In this document: piece by piece, positions 1 to 4,681 of the stretch
Layout: each line of letters begins with the position of its first letter
How positions within the stretch are numbered: the stretch's first letter is position 1
Assembly: GCA_046498285.1 (NCBI GenBank)
Contig: JAWOBA010000146.1
Span: 1 to 8,236 of the forward strand
DNA: 8,236 nucleotides
Direction of reading: 5' to 3'
DNA from: B33-G16 sp046498285
GTDB taxonomy: Bacteria > Desulfobacterota > DSM-4660 > Desulfatiglandales > B25-G16
Translations under genes and position numbers: made by a program
Notes under the pieces: generated by a model
Databases searched by the model: none
What the model saw: the letters and a program-made list of their open reading frames with translations, nothing else
Told to the model about the DNA's origin: nothing

Positions 1-1
1 C

Positions 2-208
2 CTCAAGACTGTTGAGGTAGGAACAGACTATGACTCACCTGTTCGTATTTCTGACAGAGGTATGTTTGGATACAATGGCAGGGTAGAGGTTTCAATAGAG
101 ATTGACACACTACCAGAGTTTCCAAAGTCTCCAGAAGAGCCAGAGCGACCAAACAGACACCAGCACTATGGCCACCAGTCACTTCAAAAAAGTCCATCGT
201 CTTTTTGA
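2..208 (+). CDS. 3'-terminal fragment of an unrecognised protein, ending inside a repeat arm
   Basis: The frame is open from the left edge (first complete codon at base 2) for 68 codons to a TGA at 206-208, with no start in view, so the gene begins outside the window. The native part reads as ordinary soluble protein: ...RISDRGMFGYNGRVEVSI..., then an acidic and proline-rich stretch (EFPKSPEEPERPNRHQ). I do not recognise a family. The last 12 or so residues (HQSLQKSPSSF) and the stop codon come from the repeat arm at 172-244, so the original C-terminus was probably lost or replaced when the repeat arrived. The opposite strand is also open here (3-269), but its product is Leu/Cys-rich and looks like a shadow. 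That this strand is the coding one is inferred from amino-acid composition. Confidence 0.45.
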   Translation, partial: LKTVEVGTDYDSPVRISDRGMFGYNGRVEVSIEIDTLPEFPKSPEEPERPNRHQHYGHQSLQKSPSSF

Positions 209-244
209 GGATGGTGAAAATCACCAGGTTTTTCAAAGGTCTCA
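172..244 (-). repeat. Dispersed palindromic repeat, copy 1 (solo left arm, inverted)
   Basis: On the minus strand this reads TGAGACCTTTGAAAAACC and onward to ACTGGTGG. It matches the first 73 bp of the copies at 4085 and 7875, with only four and three differences respectively, all transitions. The right arm and hairpin core are missing, so this is a solo arm. It carries the stop codons of two convergent reading frames: the plus-strand frame ending at 208 and the minus-strand frame ending at 184. Confidence 0.85.
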
Positions 245-402
245 AGACTGAGTACTCCGGAAGGTACATGAGGCCCGAATGGCGGATTTTCGCCCAGCTT
301 TATCACCTCTTTATTCTCACCCTTGCTAGACCATTTCACCGTAATAGCACAGGATTGTATTTTATTCCGACAATTGCTGCAACAATAACAGGGAAACGTC
401 AA
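184..402 (-). pseudogene. Gene fragment fused into repeat copy 1 (unknown conserved protein, truncated)
   Basis: This minus-strand frame gives 72 residues from a TTG at 402. No ribosome binding site is visible, and the frame is open back to a TGA 24 bases upstream. About 53 residues are native (402 to 245); the rest (ETFEKPGDFHHPQKDDGLF) is translated repeat. The native part has a cysteine cluster (CYCCSNC) followed by a hydrophilic stretch and LGENPPFGPHVPSGVLSL. The ENPPFGP segment reminds me of a family of uncharacterised proteins of roughly 250 residues in which a Cys-rich N-terminus precedes such a motif and a long C-terminal domain. That is a recollection, not a search result. If right, the repeat removed the C-terminal three quarters and the fragment is a relic. 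The first cysteine pair of a zinc ribbon may also be degraded. Confidence 0.4.
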
Positions 403-505
403 AGTCGTAAAAAATAAATAAATTCATGATCACGAAAGGTATATTTCGCCATCAGCAAGTAAAAATATCGACTAACATGCTAAGATAATTAAAGATTAAT
501 CAAAT

Positions 506-534
506 CCGGGCAATTTTTGAAACACCAATCCATT
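506..534 (+). repeat. IS terminal inverted repeat (transposase 3' side)
   Basis: It begins CCGGGCAATTTTTGAAACAC and continues through CAATCCATT. It pairs imperfectly, with gaps, with the end at 2406-2437. It lies 49 bp past the transposase stop codon, a usual spacing for this family. Confidence 0.6.
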
Positions 535-583
535 TCCTTCATATACGAAGGCAAAAGATTGCCGAATTCAATGGAAATGAACT

Positions 584-2345
584 TTAGAGTCCTATAAGTC
601 GTAATGTAAAATGAGGGTTGGCCATCATATCACGTAATGCCTTTGCAATATTGCTGTAGCCTATAAGTCTCAGGATGCCGATCGCAAAATTTCTTAGAGT
701 AGCCATTGTTCGAGGGCCTGATTTTGTGCGAACCTTAGATCTATCCTCATCAAAGGTAAAATCTCGGACATAGTGACTTTTATTTTCTATTCCCCAGTGG
801 CCACGGATAAGATTAAGCAGGCGTTCGCCGTCAGCATCATCCTTAGATAAACTGGTAATGAGATAAACGGTTTCGTTATGTATTTTACCCGATTTTATCT
901 CTTCCCTGTATCGATGAATACAGGCTACCTGTCCACAATATGGAAAATCAACATAATCATTGATTTCAGTGCTGGTCCAAATCTTACGAATCTCCAAACG
1001 GCCATGCTCTTTATCAACAGTTTCCGCTTCGGGGGGAAAAGCCCTCGTTTAAGGCGAGGGCTTTTATATCATCTTTGAGGGTTTGCTGATTATCCTTCAC
1101 AGTAAACAAATAATCAGCCTTTTTGTCTTTAACAAGGAATCCGGCTAAATCCTTTTGAGTATGCAAGGCATCGCCTGTCACTACCTTGTCTTTTAAATCT
1201 AAGGTCTCCAACAGGGGACGTGCTGTTGGGATTTCATTAGTCTTGGACTCAATTTGCCTTTGAGCGATGGTTATGCCTTCTTGATGAATAATAGCACTGA
1301 GTAAATGGACCTGTTTACCGTCATGATCTCGAGCGCCTTTAAGCACTTTCCCGTCAAAGGCCACAGCAGAACCGGAGAAAAGAGAGTTGAGCCATCCATA
1401 TATGGCCTGATCAACAACTTCAGCATTGATTGATTGCAATACCCTTCTGATAGTTGGCTCACTTGGTGGTATATAGCGTCTTTGTTTATCGTCATAACGG
1501 GACCACAAGCGATTCAATTGTTTTTGCGTGCGATGTTTAGCCCACTCTGCTATTGCAGCATAGCTACGGGCGCCACACAGAACAGCACAAATCGCTATGG
1601 CCATGATAGAGATTATTCTATGTCGTTTCCCTCTTTTTTTTCGTGGGTCTGGAAGAGATTTTAGAATTTCAATAAGATCTTTAAGCTGTTTTTTCGTAAA
1701 ATTCATGGCAGCTACCTTTTGAATGAGTGTGGGGTGAGCAATAGGCTCTTTTAGCCAACGAACTGCCTTTTTGTGTAAAGGACGTACAAAGACAGCTTTA
1801 GGCTGTCCGTGATGAAAATAATGCTGCGAGGATTTCCCAAAACCTTGGCTTTTTCCCAGGTAAATCCAATTGGCGGCCTTGTAACAAGTGCCTGCAAATC
1901 TGCTTGGATCTACAAATGTTTCTGCAAGCACAACAGGATGGCCATGGATATCTTCCCAATCCTTAGATAGCCGTTTCAGGTTAAGGCTCAAGGTTTTTGA
2001 TGCGAGATTAGGGATGTAGGTGCAAGGTAGAAGAATCAAGAATCTGGAATTATTGGCGATGAGATGCAAACGTTGCCATTGGATAACCTGTGGCCATCCG
2101 ATCCATGCGTCTCTTGGTTTGCATTTTAAGGCCGCTGCGGACCAACCCAGTAATGCAACCCATTGGCCTTGTATTTCTGCAACATACCTGATAGATTTAC
2201 CGACCAGGGATTTAAAGCCAAGATAGTGATACCTGGCCATAAGCGTATCCCATAGTACACGCTCGGCTATATTGATTGGACGTACTACGAGATGGTGGAA
2301 GGGAGGATTTTCATAAATGGGTGATGGAAAGGCGATTTGAGACAT
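584..2345 (-). pseudogene. ISAs1-family transposase with N-terminal DUF4338 domain, frameshifted
   Basis: This is a DDE transposase for its own insertion sequence. The start is ATG at 2345 (MSQIAFPSPI), preceded by AAGGCGG. The first frame gives 443 residues and stops at 1014; the second runs to 584. Removing one base of the C-run at 1031-1036 restores one 586-residue product with the family-like joint ...GFSPEAETVDKEHGRLEIR. Residues 1-200 resemble DUF4338, the DruA family of Druantia defence systems (LVVRPI, YHYLGF, LGKSQGFGK). Residues about 214-300 are the ISAs1 N-terminal domain (LPDPRKKRGKRH). The catalytic acids appear to be D331 (AFDGKVLKG) and D392 (TGDALHTQ), with the Glu in HWGIEN encoded after the break. 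Neither half is therefore catalytically complete. An internal ATG at 1706 (MNFTKKQ), behind AAGG, could start the transposase domain alone. The break could be a mutation, a sequencing error or programmed. Confidence 0.8.
1031..1065 (-). other. Candidate recoding site: C6 run directly after a perfect hairpin in transposase mRNA
   Basis: In mRNA sense (minus strand) the order is AAAAGCCCTCG, loop CCTTAAA, CGAGGGCTTTT, then CCCCCC. The two 11-base arms (1055-1065 and 1037-1047) are perfectly complementary, and the C-run at 1031-1036 abuts the stem. The frame breaks in this run: with five C's the family-like sequence continues. A GC-rich stem followed by U4 is also the layout of an intrinsic terminator. 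In some insertion sequences, hairpins placed just 5' of a homopolymer promote transcriptional slippage, though those runs are normally A or U. A plain indel remains the simplest explanation. Confidence 0.45.
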
Positions 2346-2405
2346 GCCGCCTTATACAATAGTAAAAAGTGAAAGTCCAGTTTTATTTATTTTATTATTT
2401 ATTTT

Positions 2406-2437
2406 AATGGATTATGCTTGAAAATGACTTAGCCCTG
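2406..2437 (-). repeat. IS terminal inverted repeat (transposase 5' side)
   Basis: Read on the minus strand it is CAGGGCTAAGTCATTTTCAA followed by GCATAATCCATT. The CAGGGCTAAG start is typical of ISAs1 ends as I remember them. It lies about 60 bp upstream of the transposase start, across an A/T-rich stretch. Confidence 0.65.
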
Positions 2438-2814
2438 AATTGAGGGTCAAACCTTAACTATTGATTAACTATTCAAATTAAAATAACCTTGCTCCTTAGT
2501 TTTTTATTGTTAGGCCTGTTCGGAGAAAAAAGGGGTTGTGTGTTGAATCCTGCAGATTATGTTTGAACCACGAAGCAAATGATGTTTAGTTGTTGAGTTG
2601 TTGAGTTGAAAGAAAATAGAGCAAATGATGTTTAGTTGTTGAGTTGTTGAGTTGAAAGAAAATAGGGTCACATCTTCATTTGTCATTTATTATCTGAACA
2701 GGAGGAATAAGGGGTCTTGAGTGTGATTGAGAATATAAAGGTCAGATATTTAATGAGATCTTCGCAGATTTAAACAAAATGATGTGGCGGGGCTCACCGA
2801 TCAAGGTTAATTAA
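2438..2814. other. Intergenic stretch holding only a tandem duplication
   Basis: No gene is supported between the insertion sequence and the small membrane-protein genes. The stretch is A/T-rich. It contains the 46-bp tandem duplication at 2574-2665 and an AGGAGGAATA followed by an 18-codon TTG frame (2718-2774) that I do not call. Just before the duplication is GTTTGAACCACGAAG, which resembles fragments of dispersed repeats, but no second copy is present here. Confidence 0.5.
2574..2665. repeat. Perfect 46-bp tandem duplication with an internal GTTGTTGA sub-repeat
   Basis: Two identical 46-bp units, AGCAAATGATGTTTAGTTGT and onward to GAAAGAAAATAG, start at 2574 and 2620. Each unit contains a short internal iteration of GTTGTTGA/GTTGAG. 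Because the copies are exact, the duplication is recent or is kept homogeneous by slippage. 46 is not a multiple of three, and no reading frame crosses it convincingly. Confidence 0.9.
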
Positions 2815-2919
2815 TCAGTTTCCTTTAGTTTTTAAATGCTTCCTATCGAGCTGAACATAAATGATTCCTGCTAAAGCGATAATGCCTAAAACGATTAGTG
2901 CAATACCAAAGTATGTCAT
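2815..2919 (-). CDS. Tiny single-pass membrane protein, 34 residues, coupled to the gene before it
   Basis: The ATG at 2919 overlaps the TGA of the preceding 68-residue gene as ATGA, and AAGGAGG lies just upstream inside that gene's last codons. This is a textbook translational-coupling layout. The product is MTYFGIALIVLGIIALAGII followed by YVQLDRKHLKTKGN. It has one hydrophobic helix (about residues 3-21) and a short, mostly basic cytoplasmic tail, which predicts N-out/C-in by the positive-inside rule. I do not recognise a family. The ribosome binding site, the four-base overlap and the clean membrane-helix composition make it a credible gene despite its size. Confidence 0.6.
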   Translation of the reverse strand: MTYFGIALIVLGIIALAGIIYVQLDRKHLKTKGN

Positions 2920-3122
2920 TCGGTAACCTCCTTGCTATCCAGTAAAGAACCTAAAACGAAAAAAAGTATGGTTACAATAAATCCTCCACCAAATAATGAG
3001 AAATGAAATATTTCTGGTTTAGCTATGGGGCTTATTACTGTAATTGCCAGGACAATCTTGGCTGTGTCATAAGAAAACTTAGCAAGGTTGTCCTTTTGTT
3101 TTTCAGTTCTTATGAAACCCAT
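2916..3122 (-). CDS. Small two-helix membrane protein, 68 residues, unknown function
   Basis: The start is MGFIRTEKQKDNLAKF: a basic amphipathic N-terminus, then a first membrane segment (about residues 22-34, IVLAITVISPIA), a short turn (KPEIFHFSL), and a second segment (about residues 45-59, GGGFIVTILFFVLG) with an acidic C-tail (LLDSKEVTE). The hydrophobic pattern fits a helical hairpin with both ends in the cytoplasm. I recall similar short MGFIRTEKQKDNLAKF-type proteins as conserved hypotheticals, but I know no assigned role. It heads a two-gene unit with the 34-residue protein. No Shine-Dalgarno is visible before its ATG, and the candidate promoter places the transcription start at the ATG itself. 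Confidence 0.6.
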   Translation of the reverse strand: MGFIRTEKQKDNLAKFSYDTAKIVLAITVISPIAKPEIFHFSLFGGGFIVTILFFVLGSLLDSKEVTE

Positions 3123-3128
3123 AATTTA

Positions 3129-3157
3129 AATCTAAAATTTTAAGAGTTTCTTGTCAA
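3129..3157 (-). promoter_or_regulatory. Candidate sigma70-type promoter for the two small membrane genes
   Basis: On the minus strand a perfect -35 TTGACA (3157-3152), a 17-bp spacer and a -10 TAGATT (3134-3129, 4/6) precede the ATG at 3122 by only six bases. Transcription would start at or within a base or two of the ATG. That gives a leaderless mRNA, consistent with the missing ribosome binding site. Confidence 0.45.
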
Positions 3158-3186
3158 GTAAATAGTGGACTTGGGGTCAAAGCTCC

Positions 3187-3435
3187 TCGCTCTTGCACTC
3201 CATGTTTTAAACAGCAAGCGAGAAATGTTTAAGGCGAGAAAGGCGAGAAAGAGTTTATTTGGTCTGTTTGGCCCCAGTTGAACACCCTAAGGGTGCCCCA
3301 GTGAAATACGCTTCGCTGTCGTAAACGAATTTCACGAGGTAAACCCGGTTCAACGGGGCAAAGCGAGGGAAAGCTTTTATGTCCGGCGTCTAACCCGCTG
3401 GACATAACAATTCATCGCCTAACGGCGAACGGGTT
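3187..3435. other. Strongly structured non-coding region with nested inverted repeats
   Basis: No gene is supported here. Several helices lie in series. CTCGCTCTTGC/GCAAGCGAG spans about 3186-3222, and a 9-bp unit AAGGCGAGA is repeated at 3231 and 3240. A long outer stem pairs GCCCCAGTTGAAC (3271-3283) with GTTCAACGGGGC (3348-3359) and encloses two hairpins: CACCCTAAGGGTG (3283-3295) and GTGAAAT/ATTTCAC (3301-3335). Then comes a 12-bp stem with one G-T wobble, TTATGTCCGGCG/CGCTGGACATAA (3377-3407), and CGCC/GGCG (3416-3427). AACCCG (3392-3397) could instead pair with CGGGTT (3430-3435). It could be a structured RNA or a decayed palindromic element. The symmetry makes the strand undecidable. 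Confidence 0.5.
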
Positions 3436-3578
3436 GCTTTGTGTACTGTGTGACTTGCTGGTTGATTTTAAACAAAAATGCCCTCGGCCTCAGCGCAGAC
3501 TGCGCATTATTCTTAGCGTCTCTGCGTCTTGGCGCGAGATTATTCTTCCAGTGGTGGGGCAGCTGGGGTTTAAAACAA
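3436..3578. other. Non-coding stretch with a GCGTCTCTGCGTCTTGGCG motif
   Basis: Between the structured region and the toxin-antitoxin promoter lies a stretch containing a short palindrome (GCGCAG/CTGCGC at 3493-3505) and TTAGCGTCTCTGCGTCTTGG with CGCGAGA behind it. I remember near-identical runs as dispersed non-coding repeats in many environmental bacterial genomes, often mis-annotated as short ORFs. Both strands are open here, but their products have no protein character. Confidence 0.4.
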
Positions 3579-3607
3579 TTGGAAAAGTGAAAAATATGGA
3601 GTATATA
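3579..3607 (+). promoter_or_regulatory. Candidate promoter of the toxin-antitoxin operon
   Basis: TTGGAA (3579-3584, 4/6), a 17-bp spacer and TATATA (3602-3607, 4/6) would start transcription near 3614, about 30 bases before the antitoxin ATG. The match is modest. No clear operator palindrome overlaps it. Confidence 0.3.
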
Positions 3608-3628
3608 GAAAAGATGATCAAAAGGTAT

Positions 3629-3638
3629 AAGGAGGTGA
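3629..3638 (+). promoter_or_regulatory. Strong ribosome binding site of the antitoxin gene
   Basis: AAGGAGGTGA lies six bases before the ATG at 3645. It is nearly a full anti-16S match, fits the high synthesis rate an antitoxin needs, and fixes the start. Confidence 0.85.
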
Positions 3639-3644
3639 GTCACC

Positions 3645-3935
3645 ATGGCACGGATTATTATTGAACCCCAAAATGCCAATAATGTGAAAAGCTTAGTTAA
3701 ATCAGCTGTAGAAAATGAAATAAAGATTATAGGTTTTGGTATTGGTAAAACTAAAAAGAAATTAGAGGAGTTAGAAAAGAAGTTCGGAATGGATACCGCA
3801 CATTTCTATAAAAAATTCAATGAAGGAGAGATGGGAGATGATCTGGAATATATCCGGTGGGCAGGAGAATATGAAACCTTGCAGAAATTAAAACGTGATC
3901 ACAATGATTTAGTGGAGACCGAGTTGTGCTCATAG
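3645..3935 (+). CDS. Probable antitoxin partner of a TumE/DUF6516-type toxin
   Basis: The product has 96 residues and starts MARIIIEPQNANNVKSLVKS behind a very strong ribosome binding site. It has a short beta-like N-terminus, then a charged helical region (KKKLEELEKKFGMDTAHFYKKF), an acidic patch (EGEMGDDLEYIRWAGEYETL) and a terminal helix (LQKLKRDHNDLVE). The pattern KFGM...F...GE...D.EYI.WAGEYE is, from memory, typical of small antitoxin-like proteins encoded directly upstream of TumE/DUF6516 toxins. The gene overlaps the toxin by 10 bp. No helix-turn-helix is apparent, so autoregulation by DNA binding is not evident. It appears full length and is probably still expressed although its toxin is broken. 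Function is inferred from neighbour and family pattern. Confidence 0.65.
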   Translation: MARIIIEPQNANNVKSLVKSAVENEIKIIGFGIGKTKKKLEELEKKFGMDTAHFYKKFNEGEMGDDLEYIRWAGEYETLQKLKRDHNDLVETELCS

Positions 3936-4087
3936 AGGAATACTTCCAAAAGGTTGAAGATGACATTGCACGATGTCTTTATATTTTTGAATCCCACATT
4001 ATTAAGGATAAACGATCTCTTTACATTGGAATTATTGAAGGTGATATCTACTTTATAGATGATTCAGTTTTGCATTTCATAGAGTGA
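3926..4087 (+). pseudogene. TumE/DUF6516-type toxin, truncated at residue 53 by a palindromic repeat
   Basis: The start is GTG at 3926, overlapping the antitoxin gene by 10 bp, with GGAG about nine bases upstream. The product VLIEEYFQKVEDDIARCLYI, then FESHIIKDKRSLYIGIIEGD and IYFIDDSVLHFIE, matches the N-terminal half of TumE-like (DUF6516) proteins: an EEYF helix, a K(R)S.YIG.I.G strand and an IYFIDxSxLHF core. Family members usually continue for another 50-70 residues. Here the frame stops at TGA 4085-4087, and those three bases are the first three of repeat copy 2 (TGAGACC). The repeat thus supplied the stop, and the C-terminal half is absent from the window. The toxin is presumably inactive; residual binding by the antitoxin is possible. 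Confidence 0.7.
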
Positions 4088-4337
4088 GACCTTTGAAAAA
4101 CCCGGCGATTTTCACCATCCCCAAGAAGACGATGGACTTTTTTGAAGTGACTGGTGGAAGGGTGGTGTCTTTTCGTAATGTATCCATGGGGGAACCCGCA
4201 GGCCCCGATTTATCGGGGCAATGCGGAGGGGGCAAAACTCCCCCATGGATACGTTGCTGAAAAGACCAGCCCGGGAGCCTCGGAACTGAAAAAAAGCCCA
4301 TCGTCTTTAGATCAATAGGGGTTATGCAAAGATCTCA
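4085..4337 (+). repeat. Dispersed palindromic repeat, copy 2 (full, 253 bp)
   Basis: It has a left arm of 73 bp (TGAGACCTTTG to ACTGGTGG, 4085-4157), a 126-bp core and a right arm of 54 bp (AACTGAAAAAAAG to CAAAGATCTCA, 4284-4337). The arms are partly complementary: TGAGACCTTTG pairs with CAAAGATCTCA, AACCC with GGGGTT, and AAGACGATGGACTTTTTT with AAAAAAAGCCCATCGTCTTT. It begins exactly at the stop of the truncated toxin. It has no coding capacity of its own, and no target-site duplication is visible. Confidence 0.85.
4163..4268. repeat. Nested palindrome inside repeat copy 2
   Basis: The core folds back on itself. TATCCATGGGGGA (4181-4193) pairs perfectly with TCCCCCATGGATA (4239-4251), flanked by a looser pairing of TGGTGTCTTTTCG with GCTGAAAAGACCA. 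At its centre is CCCCGAT-TT-ATCGGGG (4203-4218). Copy 4 carries only the GCTGAAAAGACCA half, so the remainder was gained or lost as a unit. Confidence 0.8.
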
Positions 4338-4409
4338 AACGATCAAAATTATCGGCAAATAAAATACCCCGCGGAAGAGCAGCGGGACATTAATTGGAAT
4401 AGCAATAAT

Positions 4410-4552
4410 AGAGCTTGATAAAACCCGCCCATTTTTTTCTATTTCGAATAGAGCGGGTAGACATTTCTGAAGTGACTGGTGGCCTCCTGCCCGGAGGGAA
4501 CTGAAGAAAAATCGACCCTCTTTAGGAAAATATGAATTCTGCAAAGCTCTCA
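4410..4552 (+). repeat. Dispersed palindromic repeat, copy 3 (highly diverged, short core)
   Basis: It shares TTCTGAAGTGACTGGTGG and AACTGAAGAAAAA...CTCTTTAG...TGCAAAGCTCTCA with the other copies and keeps the 73-bp and 54-bp arm lengths, but the outer left arm has changed greatly. The core is only 16 bp (CCTCC...GGAGG hairpin). The ends still pair, as AGAGCTT against AAAGCTCT. The left arm gained an internal CCCGC/GCGGG stem. It lies 72 bp after copy 2 in the same orientation. Confidence 0.7.
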
Positions 4553-4595
4553 ATAATCGCACCAAGGAGCGGTGTAGCTATACGCTATGATTATT

Positions 4596-4614
4596 CATGC
4601 GCTTGAAGCGCATG
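4596..4614. promoter_or_regulatory. Perfect 9-bp inverted repeat upstream of the kinase operon, possible operator
   Basis: CATGCGCTT-G-AAGCGCATG is perfectly symmetrical and lies 67 bp before the kinase start. No T-tract follows, so it is not a terminator. Its size and place suit a dimeric regulator site, but the nearby repeats mean it could also be repeat debris. No clear sigma70 promoter is visible between it and the gene. Confidence 0.35.
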
Positions 4615-4681
4615 GAACGTTTATCTGCCAGTTGTGAGAAGGATTTAACCACTTTCGACAGATTATAAAAATGTAAAACGC

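Larger units (their letters stand above)
506..2437 (-). mobile_element. ISAs1-family insertion sequence with DUF4338 (DruA-like) fusion transposase
   Basis: The element is about 1.93 kb and encloses one broken transposase gene read right to left. Its upstream end, read on the minus strand from 2437, is CAGGGCTAAGTCATTTTCAA. The other end, read on the plus strand from 506, is CCGGGCAATTTTTGAAACAC. Both ends continue into an AATCCATT block, so they form imperfect terminal inverted repeats with small gaps. No convincing target-site duplication is visible (left flank AATCAAAT, right flank AATTGAGG). The length exceeds a typical 1.2-1.4 kb ISAs1 element because of the extra N-terminal domain. The frameshift and diverged ends suggest an ageing copy, unless the frameshift is functional. 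Confidence 0.8.

Noticed and set aside
205..417. Plus-strand frame of 70 codons beginning in repeat copy 1.
   Set aside because: It lies opposite the minus-strand fragment, begins inside the repeat and has no ribosome binding site; it is treated as a shadow.
2352..2380. TGGACT-N17-TATAAG as a transposase promoter on the minus strand.
   Set aside because: The -10 would end only five bases before the ATG, so transcription would start inside the start codon region. It is possible but too weak to list as a feature.
2718..2774. Short TTG frame (18 codons) behind AGGAGGAATA.
   Set aside because: It is very short, has no protein character and no neighbour that would support coupling; the GGAGG match alone is weak evidence.
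3388..3423. GTCTAAC and GCCTAAC resemble integron attC core sites, and TAACAATTCAT resembles part of a known attC.
   Set aside because: A proper attC needs RYYYAAC followed at a distance by GTTRRRY in the same orientation with matching inner boxes. No such partner is present downstream, and no integrase is in view.
3419..3679. Overlapping open frames on both strands through the GCGTCTCTGCGTCTTGG stretch.
   Set aside because: Composition is not protein-like, the region looks like a dispersed non-coding repeat, and the plus frame runs into the antitoxin gene start in another frame.
4077..4565. Minus-strand open frames of 74 and 76 codons across repeat copies 2 and 3.
   Set aside because: They are translations of palindromic repeat DNA, and their sequence follows the repeat arms and cores, not a protein.
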